A stretch of 64,000 bases of DNA. Source: Asticcacaulis sp. YBE204 (GTDB taxonomy: Bacteria; Pseudomonadota; Alphaproteobacteria; Caulobacterales; Caulobacteraceae). A program made the translations under genes and the position numbers. The stretch covers positions 186,001 through 250,000 of the forward strand of contig NZ_AWGF01000004.1 in the NCBI RefSeq assembly GCF_000495855.1, given 5' to 3'. The notes below the pieces were generated by a model. The model had not been told where the DNA came from. It saw nothing but the letters and a program-made list of their open reading frames with translations, and did no database searches. Position 1 is the stretch's first letter. Every line of letters starts with the position of its first letter. Below, piece by piece: positions 16,487-23,636 of this stretch.

Positions 16487-16584
16487 TACTCACCCGGCGT
16501 GCCGGGGGTATAGCCCAGCGAAAGTATAGCTTTCGCAAGCGTTGGGCGCGCCGAGTGTAGCGAAGGCTAGACGGTGGAGGGCCT
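16487..16584. repeat. Family-1 palindromic intergenic repeat, partial copy
   Basis: It contains CCCGGCGTGCCGGG and GCGAAAGTATAGCTTTCGC nested within GCCCAGCG...GCGTTGGGC. Read in reverse complement, the right half of the element at 62293-62492 has the same GGGGTATAGC...GAAA...TATAGCTTTCGC...AAGCG order, so the two share ancestry. It abuts the 3' end of the MFS gene. Confidence 0.6.
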
Positions 16585-16585
16585 T

Positions 16586-17758
16586 CTAAGCCGCCACAGC
16601 CTTGCGGTTTCCATTTAGAAAAATCACCAACCCCAGCAACGCTGCGATCGTCCCGGCCGCAGCGATCCATGCCCATCCGCCGTGCGCGTACAACGGGCTG
16701 GCCAGGGCCGAACCGATCGCGCCGCCAATAAAGATCGACGCCATATAGAGCCCGTTCAGCCGTCCCCGACTCAACGGATCGAGCGCATAGATCGTCCGCT
16801 GCCCCTGAATCATGGTCAACTGCACGCAGGCATCCAGCACAATACCGGTAATGGCCAGCCCGATCACAGACACCCACGCGATGCCCGTCACCATGGCGAC
16901 CGCCGCGCCGATCAGGCCGATCAACGTTACCCGCGCGCCATGTCCGGCATCGCCCAGCCGTCCGCTGATCGGGGCCGCCAGAGCCCCCGCCGCGCCGGCC
17001 AGAGCGAATACCGCGATCTGCGACTGACTGAGGTGGAACATGCGCCATAGCTCCAGCGGTGCCGCCGTCCAGAACAGGCTGAACGTGCCGAACATGGTCG
17101 CCTGCAACAGAGATCTTTGCCGCAGGGTTGGGTGCCGCACCCACAAGACTCCCATCGACTTCAGCAGCGCTCCATAACCGGCCCTGTGCGCCGGGCGATA
17201 TTGGGGCAGGGTGAGCGCCAGCACGCCGCCGATGACGATCATCACGACCGCAGCTGCGAAAAACACCATGCGCCAGCCGAAATGGTCGGCGATCAGGCTC
17301 GACACCGGGCGCGCCAGCAGAATGCCGAGCAACAGCCCGCCCATGATATTGCCGACGACCCGCCCGCGCGACTCGTCCGACGCCATATGCGCCGCCAGCG
17401 GGATCAGCATCTGCACCGACACCGCGCTCAGGCCTGTGATGAAGGCCACAAACAGAAACACCCCGCCGTTCTGCGCCGTGGCACTGAGGATCAGGCTGAC
17501 AAAAGCCATGCCGAGGCTGATCAGGATCAGGCGCTTGTTCTCGAACAGGTCGAGCAGGGGCGCGATGAACAGCATCCCGGCAACGTAGCCGATCTGGGTC
17601 AGGGACACGATCAGGCTGGCCACCTGCGACGACAGGCCGATATCGGGCGCGATCAGTTCGATGACCGGCTGAGAGTAGTAGAGATTGCCGACGATTACCC
17701 CGCAGGCGAGGGCGAACAAACCGGTGAGGGCGGGAGTCATCTTGATCGGCGAGGTCAT
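16586..17758 (-). CDS. MFS transporter (drug/metabolite efflux-like)
   Basis: The 390-residue protein has 12 predicted membrane helices. The first helix pair carries ACGVIVGNLYYSQPVIELIA, the motif A region after TM2 is LLDLFENKRLILISLG, and a motif A-like repeat in the second half is SGRLGDAGHGARVTLIG. NLYYSQP is typical of a DHA1-type efflux branch seen in many proteobacteria. Substrate unknown. It starts 46 bp after the next gene upstream on the same strand (17804-18646) and may follow it in one transcript. Confidence 0.88.
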   Translation of the reverse strand: MTSPIKMTPALTGLFALACGVIVGNLYYSQPVIELIAPDIGLSSQVASLIVSLTQIGYVAGMLFIAPLLDLFENKRLILISLGMAFVSLILSATAQNGGVFLFVAFITGLSAVSVQMLIPLAAHMASDESRGRVVGNIMGGLLLGILLARPVSSLIADHFGWRMVFFAAAVVMIVIGGVLALTLPQYRPAHRAGYGALLKSMGVLWVRHPTLRQRSLLQATMFGTFSLFWTAAPLELWRMFHLSQSQIAVFALAGAAGALAAPISGRLGDAGHGARVTLIGLIGAAVAMVTGIAWVSVIGLAITGIVLDACVQLTMIQGQRTIYALDPLSRGRLNGLYMASIFIGGAIGSALASPLYAHGGWAWIAAAGTIAALLGLVIFLNGNRKAVAA

Positions 17759-17803
17759 GCCCGCAATATAGGCTCACCGTTTGCGGGTGCAAACGGCAGG
17801 TGG

Positions 17804-18646
17804 CTATTTGGTGTCGTCCGGCGCCAGAAAGGCCGCGATGGCCACCCACAGGCCCAGCACATAGCTGAGCCCATACCCGGCCAGTGGCACGGGAAAGACA
17901 CCGATCGCCGCCGACACGCTCATGACGCTCAGAAACGCCGACAGCATAAGGCCTGACCGCCTGAGGTCTGGATTTTTCAGCGCGATTCCCCCCGGAACCG
18001 CACAGGTGAGCGCCACGGCGGCCACGATCGCCGCGGCCAGCCACACAGAATGTCCGGCCGCCAGACTTACAATCCCCTCGACCTCGGCCACCGGGCGGAG
18101 CGGATCGTGCCTTTGCCATACGGCCCAGATCAGGACACCCAGAGCGAAAACCGCGATGGTCTTTACGAAGGTCGGGCGTCCGGACAGGGTGACAGCAATC
18201 ATAAGCGCCACGGCGAGAGCGCTGAACATCGAGGCGTCGGGCTGGATAAACAGCATGAGACCGATGGCCGCAGTCATCCCGATGATCCACCACCGGAGCT
18301 GCGCCTGCCGCCCCAGCACTACGACGGTCAGAGGCAGGACCAGGGCCGCCGCGTTGAATTGCACCGGTCCCATGCCGACCCAGCGGTGCACGCCCATCGA
18401 TCCCGGATGCCCGAAGCTCAAGGCGATCATCGCGGCGGCAATCAACGGCCAGCCGCTCCACAGTCTTTGGGGCATGCGCACGAGAGCTACAGCCATGACC
18501 GCTCCGAGAAGCCACGCAATCGCATGACGCAGCCACAAAGCGGCCGGCGATTCGGACAGGACCATCGTCAGGACGCCACCTCCTGCGCACAGCCCGGTCG
18601 CCAGAGCGAACACAGCTATTTGGCGGTAAGTGTTATTCGATGTCAT
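17804..18646 (-). CDS. FtsW/RodA (SEDS)-like membrane protein, shortened and divergent
   Basis: The protein is 280 residues from the ATG at 18646, which has AGGGGGCCGTC upstream. Predicted spans cover most of the chain. Several SEDS-like landmarks are visible in order: GVHRWVGMGPVQF (85-97; SEDS proteins have G-x2-RWI-x2-G-x3-Q), LFIQPDASM (132-140; SEDS QPDxG), and IGVFPVPLAGYGLSYVLG (248-265; SEDS IGxxPvxGxxLPfxSyG). The protein is about 80-100 residues shorter than FtsW or RodA. The periplasmic loop that carries the catalytic Asp (LPxxxxDFIFA) is replaced by AEVEGIVSLAAG. A peptidoglycan polymerase role is therefore doubtful; a regulatory or lipid-binding relative is possible. The family call is an inference from pattern only. 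Confidence 0.55.
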   Translation of the reverse strand: MTSNNTYRQIAVFALATGLCAGGGVLTMVLSESPAALWLRHAIAWLLGAVMAVALVRMPQRLWSGWPLIAAAMIALSFGHPGSMGVHRWVGMGPVQFNAAALVLPLTVVVLGRQAQLRWWIIGMTAAIGLMLFIQPDASMFSALAVALMIAVTLSGRPTFVKTIAVFALGVLIWAVWQRHDPLRPVAEVEGIVSLAAGHSVWLAAAIVAAVALTCAVPGGIALKNPDLRRSGLMLSAFLSVMSVSAAIGVFPVPLAGYGLSYVLGLWVAIAAFLAPDDTK

Positions 18647-18758
18647 GACGGCCCCCTGTCGCAATCTATGCCCTTGCGCTGACCCTACGGCAATCGGGTA
18701 AACAATGCTCAACCAATGTTGAATTGACGATTACGTCAAGCCGAGTGATTGTCCGCCC

Positions 18759-19427
18759 ATGAACATGCCGTCCCTGCCGCCTTTGCCGCACTACCCCACC
18801 CTGTGGGCGCGCCACGCCGATTTCATCGTGCACGTGGCGGGGCTGGCCTTTGCCCTGTTCGGCGGCGGGGTCGCGCTGGGGCTGGCCGTCAATCACGGCC
18901 TGCTGGGCAAGGTCGCGGCGATCACCATCTATGCGCTGGGCATGATCGCCATGCTGGCCTTTTCGACGGCCTATAATTTCGCCAGACCCAATTTGCAGCC
19001 GTTTTTACGCCGACTCGATCACGCCGGCATCTTCCTGATGATCGCCGCCAGCTATACGCCGTTCACCACGCAGTCGCTGGATGGGGCCTGGGCATGGGGC
19101 ATGACGATTGCCGTGTGGTCGCTGGCCGTTCTGGGGATCGCAGGCAAGCTATTCCTGCCGGGGCTGGGCAAGAGTTTCTGGGTCGTTCTCTATATTGTTC
19201 TCGGCTGGCTGATAGTTATCGCCATCAAGCCGATGCTGCGCGAAGTGCCACCCGCCGCCATGATCCTTCTGGCGCTCGGCGGGGTGGTCTATAGCGTCGG
19301 GACCATCTTCTACATGATGAAGAAGCTGAAATTCCGCCGCGCTATCTGGCACGGCCACGTCCTGACCGGCGCAACCCTGCATTGGGTCGCGGTCTTGATT
19401 GGTGTTGTGCTTGTGGGGCATGGATAA
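18759..19427 (+). CDS. PAQR/hemolysin III family membrane protein
   Basis: The 222-residue protein has seven predicted helices and the conserved polar set of the PAQR family: FSTAYNF (Ser), RRLDHAGIFLMIAASYTPF (Asp-His) and RAIWHGHVLTGATLHWVAV (His pair). In eukaryotic receptors these residues bind zinc in a hydrolase-like site. The bacterial members (YqfA/TrhA, HlyIII) affect membrane fluidity and lipid homeostasis. The ATG at 18759 is the first of two near-adjacent ATGs. It is divergent from the SEDS-like gene with a 112-bp AT-rich gap. Confidence 0.9.
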   Translation: MNMPSLPPLPHYPTLWARHADFIVHVAGLAFALFGGGVALGLAVNHGLLGKVAAITIYALGMIAMLAFSTAYNFARPNLQPFLRRLDHAGIFLMIAASYTPFTTQSLDGAWAWGMTIAVWSLAVLGIAGKLFLPGLGKSFWVVLYIVLGWLIVIAIKPMLREVPPAAMILLALGGVVYSVGTIFYMMKKLKFRRAIWHGHVLTGATLHWVAVLIGVVLVGHG

Positions 19428-19483
19428 GCGGACTATAACAACCGCTACTACAATAGTCCGTGGCTTCAGCAGCCATAAATTCG

Positions 19484-20128
19484 ATGCCTGTCTATAATTC
19501 GCATCAGCTCATAGAGCTTTATTCTAACGGAAAATTTGAACGTCTATCGATCAAAAATGAACTCCGTGTTGGCGATGAACTGTTCAATAATTTAGGGCGA
19601 TTGGAAGATCTCATTCCCATGCTGGAATCGAGGTTTGAAGTAGCGAAGTGGCGCGCCTGTCATATAGTCTCAGAATTCGGGGATGAGGCGTTACGGGTTT
19701 TTCCATATGCCGCGCCTTTGATTCATTCGGACAAAGCCTCTATTCGAGACATAGCCTGTGAATGCTATCGCTGGAGCGCCACTACAGGAATGCAGGTGGC
19801 TGAGGTTATAAAGTGCCTTGAAGATAAGAGCGGACGCGTGCGCTTTCGAGCCATGTTAGCTCTGAGGGATTTCAGCAAAGAGCTTATTCAGGCAGGAGTC
19901 GAAGCGTTGCGTGCCGAAGGTGCAGACCGGCTTTCAGAAGCTATCGAAAGGTCTTTGCTTAAGGGCGACGCAAAAAGCGTAGCGATTGAAATTGCGAGGA
20001 AAGAAACGCGCCTGAATAAGTTGTGTTACTATCTGTCGGCATTAAGGCAAGGTGTGGAAGGTAAGGCGCGCTTACGTATAATGCGTCGTTTGAAAGAGCC
20101 GGATTTAACCTATTTTCACCGGCGATAA
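19484..20128 (+). CDS. Low-GC HEAT-like helical repeat protein, probably acquired
   Basis: The protein is 214 residues from ATG 19484; a GTG at 19460 would add 8. Neither start has a good ribosome-binding site. The chain is helical and repeats a HEAT-like pattern, for example EVAKWRACHIVSEFGDEALR, SIRDIACECYRWSATTGMQ and GRVRFRAMLALRDFSKELIQ, as in adaptor proteins with HEAT or Armadillo solenoids. Base composition and codon use (AAT, ATA, TTA, AGG) differ plainly from the GC-rich neighbours, suggesting horizontal transfer. No partner gene is adjacent. The function is not recognised. Confidence 0.65.
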   Translation: MPVYNSHQLIELYSNGKFERLSIKNELRVGDELFNNLGRLEDLIPMLESRFEVAKWRACHIVSEFGDEALRVFPYAAPLIHSDKASIRDIACECYRWSATTGMQVAEVIKCLEDKSGRVRFRAMLALRDFSKELIQAGVEALRAEGADRLSEAIERSLLKGDAKSVAIEIARKETRLNKLCYYLSALRQGVEGKARLRIMRRLKEPDLTYFHRR

Positions 20129-20176
20129 CGAACTATCGCTACGTCGGCGGCATGTGATGCGGTCGGCGCTTTAATT

Positions 20177-20220
20177 TTGTTGACTAGGAAATTATATTGA
20201 TATAATTTCCTAGTCAACAA
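20177..20220. promoter_or_regulatory. 20-bp perfect palindrome, MarR operator candidate
   Basis: The arm TTGTTGACTAGGAAATTATA (20177-20196) and its exact reverse complement (20201-20220) are separated by TTGA. The element ends 11 bp before the marR start codon and overlaps the region where its promoter must lie; TTGACT within the left arm could be a -35 box. The position and dyad fit a MarR-family autorepression site. Confidence 0.75.
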
Positions 20221-20231
20221 ATGAGGTTCGC

Positions 20232-20681
20232 ATGTCCTTGTCGTCGCTCAATACCCATCTCGGATACTGGTTGCGTTACGTGTCGAACCACGTCTCGCAC
20301 GCTTTTGCGCAAAAGGTCGAAGCGCGCGGCGTCACCGTGGCCGAGTGGGTGGTCCTTCGCGACCTGTTCGACGTCGAGGCCATCGGCCCCAGCCGTCTGT
20401 CCGAGCGGCTGGGTCTGACGCGCGGGGCGATCACCAAGCTGGCCGACCGGTTGCTGGTCAAGGGTTTGATCGTCCGAACCGCCAATCCCGACGATGCCCG
20501 CGCGCATAGTCTCAGCCTGACCGAGGCGGGGCGAGCGCTGGTGCCGGACCTTGCTGCCGATGCCGACGCCAATGACGCGGCCTTTTTCGGGCACCTGACG
20601 GCGGATGAGCGCGCACAGATCGAAGGTCTGCTGAAAGGCATCGTCGCGCGCCGCAAACTCAAGGCCGTTCCGGTCGATTAA
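20232..20681 (+). CDS. MarR family transcriptional regulator
   Basis: The 149-residue winged-helix protein has the recognition region LSERLGLTRGAITKLADRLLVKGLI and the wing DDARAHSLSLTEAGRAL, both typical of MarR. MarR proteins bind as dimers to palindromes and release DNA on binding small phenolic or oxidised ligands. A 20-bp perfect palindrome lies just upstream. The ATG follows GAGGTTCGC. The DUF1398 gene begins 14 bp after the stop, so the pair forms an operon that the regulator probably controls. Confidence 0.93.
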   Translation: MSLSSLNTHLGYWLRYVSNHVSHAFAQKVEARGVTVAEWVVLRDLFDVEAIGPSRLSERLGLTRGAITKLADRLLVKGLIVRTANPDDARAHSLSLTEAGRALVPDLAADADANDAAFFGHLTADERAQIEGLLKGIVARRKLKAVPVD

Positions 20682-20695
20682 CCAAGGACATTATT

Positions 20696-21094
20696 ATGGA
20701 TGCGCAATCTATCGCCGTGGCCGAAGCGTGCCTGTACGGGGCCGAAACGGGTGCCTTGTCGTTCCCCGAAATCGTCGGGAAACTGATCGAGGCAGGTTTC
20801 GAGGGCTATCATATCGACTACCGCCGGGGCACAGCGACCTATGTCGGGCCTGACGGCGACAGCGTCGAACTGAAGGGGATCACCCTGCCGGTGGCGGCGT
20901 CTTTTGAGGCGGCGGGCGTGGCCGCGGCGGTGCGCGAAGCGCAAACCAACGCGCCGGGCTATACCTATCGCGGGTTCAGCGAGAAGGTTACGGCGGCGGG
21001 CTGTGCAGGCTATATTGTCTCGTTTCCGGGGCGGCGCGTGCTCTATTATGGCCGCACTGCGGAAACCCACGTCGAGCACTTCCCGGACCGATAG
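20696..21094 (+). CDS. DUF1398 (YbcV-like) family protein
   Basis: The 132-residue protein has the DUF1398 pattern: FPEIVGKLIEAGFEGYHIDYRRGTATYVGPDG, a central linker, and a second region SFPGRRVLYYGRTAETHVEHFP. The family includes E. coli YbcV and is often paired with MarR regulators. The biochemical role is unknown; a small-ligand or stress function is only a guess. The ATG follows AAGGACATTATT, and the gene is in an operon with marR. Immediately after its stop is the terminator of a candidate small RNA read from the opposite strand. Confidence 0.8.
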   Translation: MDAQSIAVAEACLYGAETGALSFPEIVGKLIEAGFEGYHIDYRRGTATYVGPDGDSVELKGITLPVAASFEAAGVAAAVREAQTNAPGYTYRGFSEKVTAAGCAGYIVSFPGRRVLYYGRTAETHVEHFPDR

Positions 21095-21097
21095 GGC

Positions 21098-21128
21098 AAA
21101 AAAAAAGGCCGCGCATTGCGGCGCGGCC
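21098..21128 (-). terminator. Rho-independent terminator on the minus strand
   Basis: On the minus strand GGCCGCGC-cgcaat-GCGCGGCC is followed directly by nine T. The matching nine A on the plus strand (21098-21106) precede the stem, so it cannot work as a classical terminator for the plus-strand DUF1398 gene. No minus-strand ORF leads into it, which points to a non-coding transcript. Confidence 0.85.
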
Positions 21129-21183
21129 AAGTTTACAGGGAGGAAACGCCCAGGAAGGGCAATCAGCGCCGAAGCGCTGAACA
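21099..21183 (-). ncRNA. Candidate trans-acting sRNA with CCUCCC loops
   Basis: The predicted transcript of about 85 nt runs from a start near 21183 to the terminator. It folds by eye into three short hairpins before the terminator: CAGCGC-uucg-GCGCUG (21163-21178), GCCC-uuccu-GGGC (21148-21160), and GUUU-ccucccugu-AAAC (21130-21146). Pyrimidine-rich loops with CUUCCU and CCUCCC can pair with Shine-Dalgarno sequences, as in known alphaproteobacterial sRNAs with CCUCC motifs. A -35/-10 pair with 17-bp spacing lies just upstream. No ORF exists on this strand. Expression is not proven, and no named family was matched. Confidence 0.65.
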
Positions 21184-21188
21184 TCCCC

Positions 21189-21217
21189 AATTTAGTTTGC
21201 GCTGCAACAAAAAGCAA
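21189..21217 (-). promoter_or_regulatory. Sigma70-type promoter of the sRNA
   Basis: On the minus strand TTGCTT (21217-21212) and TAAATT (21194-21189) are separated by exactly 17 bp. A start site about 6 nt downstream gives an RNA of about 85 nt ending in the terminator at 21098-21128. Confidence 0.6.
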
Positions 21218-21343
21218 GGCGCGTATTGCACACGCTCTATCAACTCAGGTTACAATCGCGAACAGGTTTGTGAGTAAGGTGCGTGCGAACGCGCCACGGT
21301 TTCGACTTTGACTTTTGCCGCGCAAAGCCTTATCCGCACGGGC

Positions 21344-22948
21344 ATGAGCAACACCCCCGTCACCGAGGCGCCGCGCCGCCGTACCTTCGCCATCATCTCG
21401 CACCCGGACGCCGGTAAGACGACCCTGACCGAGCACCTGCTGCTGGCCGGTGGGTCGATCCGCGCCGCCGGTCAGGTTCGCGCCCGGGGCGAAAATCGCC
21501 GCACGCGGTCGGACTGGATGAAGATCGAAAAGGAGCGCGGGATTTCGGTGTCGTCCTCGGTGATGACCTTCGAGCATGACGGTAAGATGTTCAACCTTCT
21601 CGATACGCCGGGCCACGAAGACTTCTCGGAAGACACCTACCGGACGCTTACCGCCGCCGACGCCGCCATCATGGTGCTCGACGCCGCCAAGGGGATCGAA
21701 CCGCAGACGCTGAAGTTGTTCGAGGTATGCCGCTTGCGCGACATTCCGATCATCACCTTCATCAACAAGATGGACCGCGAGGCCGAGGATTCGCTGGCTT
21801 TGCTCGACGAGGTGGCGTCGAAGCTGCAACTCGATCCGTCGCCGCTCTACTGGCCCGCCGGGTCCGGCAACCGTTTCCGCGGCATGATCGAGCTGAAAAC
21901 CGGCCTGTTCTATCCGTTCACCAAGCGCGACTCCGGGGCCGAATACGATCAGGGCCACGAAGACCCGGCCCCCGTCGATGAGGCCGTGGCCAGGGGCTGG
22001 CTCGATGCGACGGAACTGAGCGAACTGAAAGACACCGCCGAACTGATCGAGGGCGGGTTCAAGCCGTTCGACGTCGAAAGCTTCCTCGAAGGGCACATGA
22101 CGCCGGTCATTTTCGGCTCGGCGCTGCGCCATTACGGCGTCAACCAACTGCTTCAGGCCATCGGCGACTTCGCGCCCGCCCCGAAAAAGGTCAAGGCCTC
22201 GAAGGCCGGGGTCGAGACCCTGGTCGATCCGACCGAAAAGGAAGTGACCGGCTTCGTGTTCAAGGTGCAGGCCAATATGGACCCGAACCACCGCGACCGC
22301 ATCGCCATGCTCAAACTGACCTCCGGCAAGTTCCAGCGCGGTATGAAGCTCAAGGTGCAGAACACCGGCAAGCAGTTGTCGGTCAACGCGCCGATCATGT
22401 TCTTTGCCTCGGATCGCGAACTGGCCGAAGATGCCTTCGGCGGCGACGTGATCGGCATCCCGAACCACGGTGTGTTGCGTGTCGGGGATTCGTTGTCGGA
22501 GACGGGCGTAGTGCGTTTTGCGGGCCTGCCGAACTTTGCGCCGGAAATCCTGCAACGGGTGCGGGTGAAAGATCCGCTGAAAGCCAAACACCTGAAAAAG
22601 GCGCTGGAATCGCTGGCCGAGGAGGGGGTGACGCAGTTGTTCCGCCCATCGATCGGCTCGGACTTCATCGTCGGCGCGGTGGGTCAGCTTCAGTTCGAGG
22701 TCATGGCCGACCGTCTGGCCAACGAATATGGGCTCGACTGCGTGTTCGAGCCCTCGCCTTACGCCGAAGCGCGCTGGCTGGGTGGTGACGCGGCCAAGGT
22801 CGAGGATTTCGCCGGGAAACACCGCGGCGCGATGGGCACGGATATCGACGAATATCCGGTGTTTCTGGGCAAGTCGGCGTGGGAGATCAACTACGTCGCC
22901 GAGCGCTATCCGGATGTGTCGTTTTTGAGAACGAAAGAGCGGGGGTAA
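21344..22948 (+). CDS. prfC: Peptide chain release factor 3 (RF3)
   Basis: The 534-residue translational GTPase starts at ATG 21344 (MSNTPVTEAPRRRTF); a TTG 36 bp upstream is less likely. G1 is SHPDAGKTTLTEH, the switch I region contains ERGISVSSSVM, G3 is DTPGHEDFSEDTY, and G4 is NKMDRE. The length and C-terminal domain (QLQFEVMADRLANEYGLD) match RF3, not EF-G. RF3 recycles RF1 and RF2 from the ribosome after peptide release. The gene stands alone with a structured repeat immediately after it. Confidence 0.97.
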   Translation: MSNTPVTEAPRRRTFAIISHPDAGKTTLTEHLLLAGGSIRAAGQVRARGENRRTRSDWMKIEKERGISVSSSVMTFEHDGKMFNLLDTPGHEDFSEDTYRTLTAADAAIMVLDAAKGIEPQTLKLFEVCRLRDIPIITFINKMDREAEDSLALLDEVASKLQLDPSPLYWPAGSGNRFRGMIELKTGLFYPFTKRDSGAEYDQGHEDPAPVDEAVARGWLDATELSELKDTAELIEGGFKPFDVESFLEGHMTPVIFGSALRHYGVNQLLQAIGDFAPAPKKVKASKAGVETLVDPTEKEVTGFVFKVQANMDPNHRDRIAMLKLTSGKFQRGMKLKVQNTGKQLSVNAPIMFFASDRELAEDAFGGDVIGIPNHGVLRVGDSLSETGVVRFAGLPNFAPEILQRVRVKDPLKAKHLKKALESLAEEGVTQLFRPSIGSDFIVGAVGQLQFEVMADRLANEYGLDCVFEPSPYAEARWLGGDAAKVEDFAGKHRGAMGTDIDEYPVFLGKSAWEINYVAERYPDVSFLRTKERG

Positions 22949-22950
22949 CA

Positions 22951-23074
22951 TCTTCCCTCGCCCCTATGGGGAGAGGGTGACGCGAAGCGTCGGGTGAGGG
23001 GGAACGTCACAAACCCAGTATGGATTTGACAATTGCCCCCTCACCCCAACCCTCTCCCCGCAGGGGAGAGGGGG
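22951..23074. repeat. Family-2 palindromic intergenic repeat (CCCTCACCC type)
   Basis: Both ends carry hairpins (CCCTCGCCCCTATGGGGAGAGGG on the left, CCCTCTCCCCGCAGGGGAGAGGG on the right). Between them, GGTGAGGGGGAA near 22993 is complementary to CCCCCTCACC near 23037. The whole 124 bp can form one long imperfect cruciform. It lies between the convergent prfC and a Tat-exported gene, touching both stop codons. A second copy is at 31831-31963. Confidence 0.75.
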
Positions 23075-23497
23075 TTACGCCAGCAAAACACTACCCAGCA
23101 GAACCTTCGCGCCCTTTTGCCTGAGCACCGTATCGGTCGCGGTCTGCAATTCGCGCGTGATATAGTCGAGATCGACCAGCGACGTCGGGTTAAGACCTGC
23201 CGCATAGGCCTGCAAGCGGCCCGAATAGGCGTCGCGCAGACGCGGCATCGACTTCGAGATCATGTCCATGACCTTCTCGTTCTTCTGCGCATCCAGCCCC
23301 ACCTCGACGCTCAGCGTACCGTGCTTGCCGCCGCGGCCCTGCGTGAAGACCGTGATCAGCGGCACCTGCGTGAAGTCGGCGCCGCCGCCCTTTTTCTTCG
23401 GTGCGCCGGAGGCTGCGGCTGTTTGCGGCAGCATGATACCCGCGGAAACGGCGGCGAACCCGCCCATCTGAAGTCGTAGAAAATCGCGTCTGTTCAT
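23075..23497 (-). CDS. Tat-exported FliL-like domain protein
   Basis: The 140-residue protein begins with a twin-arginine signal (MNRRDFLRLQMGGFAAVSAG) and a probable cleavage near AAASGA. The remainder, with LSVEVGLDAQKNEKVMD, MPRLRDAYSGRLQAYA and a C-terminal QKGAKVLLGSVLL, follows the pattern of the FliL/stomatin-like fold: a beta strand, a helix with PxLRDA, then a last strand. FliL is a flagellar stator-associated protein with a membrane anchor, but here the anchor is replaced by a Tat signal. The relation to FliL is inferred from pattern; motility involvement is not shown and no flagellar genes are adjacent. Confidence 0.65.
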   Translation of the reverse strand: MNRRDFLRLQMGGFAAVSAGIMLPQTAAASGAPKKKGGGADFTQVPLITVFTQGRGGKHGTLSVEVGLDAQKNEKVMDMISKSMPRLRDAYSGRLQAYAAGLNPTSLVDLDYITRELQTATDTVLRQKGAKVLLGSVLLA

Positions 23498-23573
23498 GCA
23501 TAGACTCTAGCAAACTATCGTTTATGATGAATTGAACCTTATGCTTAATCTGAATTAACTATATAAAATCATT

Positions 23574-23595
23574 GGCTTAAATACTGAGTTAAGCC
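23574..23595. promoter_or_regulatory. Inverted repeat upstream of response regulator gene
   Basis: GGCTTAA-atactgag-TTAAGCC is a perfect 7-bp dyad with an 8-bp spacer, 41 bp before the ATG at 23637. The surrounding sequence is AT-rich, and another TTAA pair (TTAATCTGAATTAA, spacing 6) lies at about 23545. CtrA sites are TTAA-N7-TTAA, so neither fits exactly. It is a candidate operator of unknown cognate factor. Confidence 0.4.
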
Positions 23596-23636
23596 TTTGG
23601 CGGTAGCCTGTGCCCAACAAAGGTTACTCCGTCCGA

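Noticed and set aside
16359-18590. A 743-codon open frame on the minus strand
   Set aside because: It overlaps the MFS and SEDS-like genes in another frame and encodes Arg/Gly/Pro-rich sequence with no domain. It is a shadow of high-GC coding DNA.
21245-22951. A 568-codon minus-strand frame opposite prfC
   Set aside because: It is the antisense shadow of a textbook RF3 gene, with no start signal or known domain.
23545-23595. CtrA-type site (TTAA-N7-TTAA) upstream of the response regulator
   Set aside because: Spacings are 6 and 8, not 7, so only a generic inverted repeat was reported.
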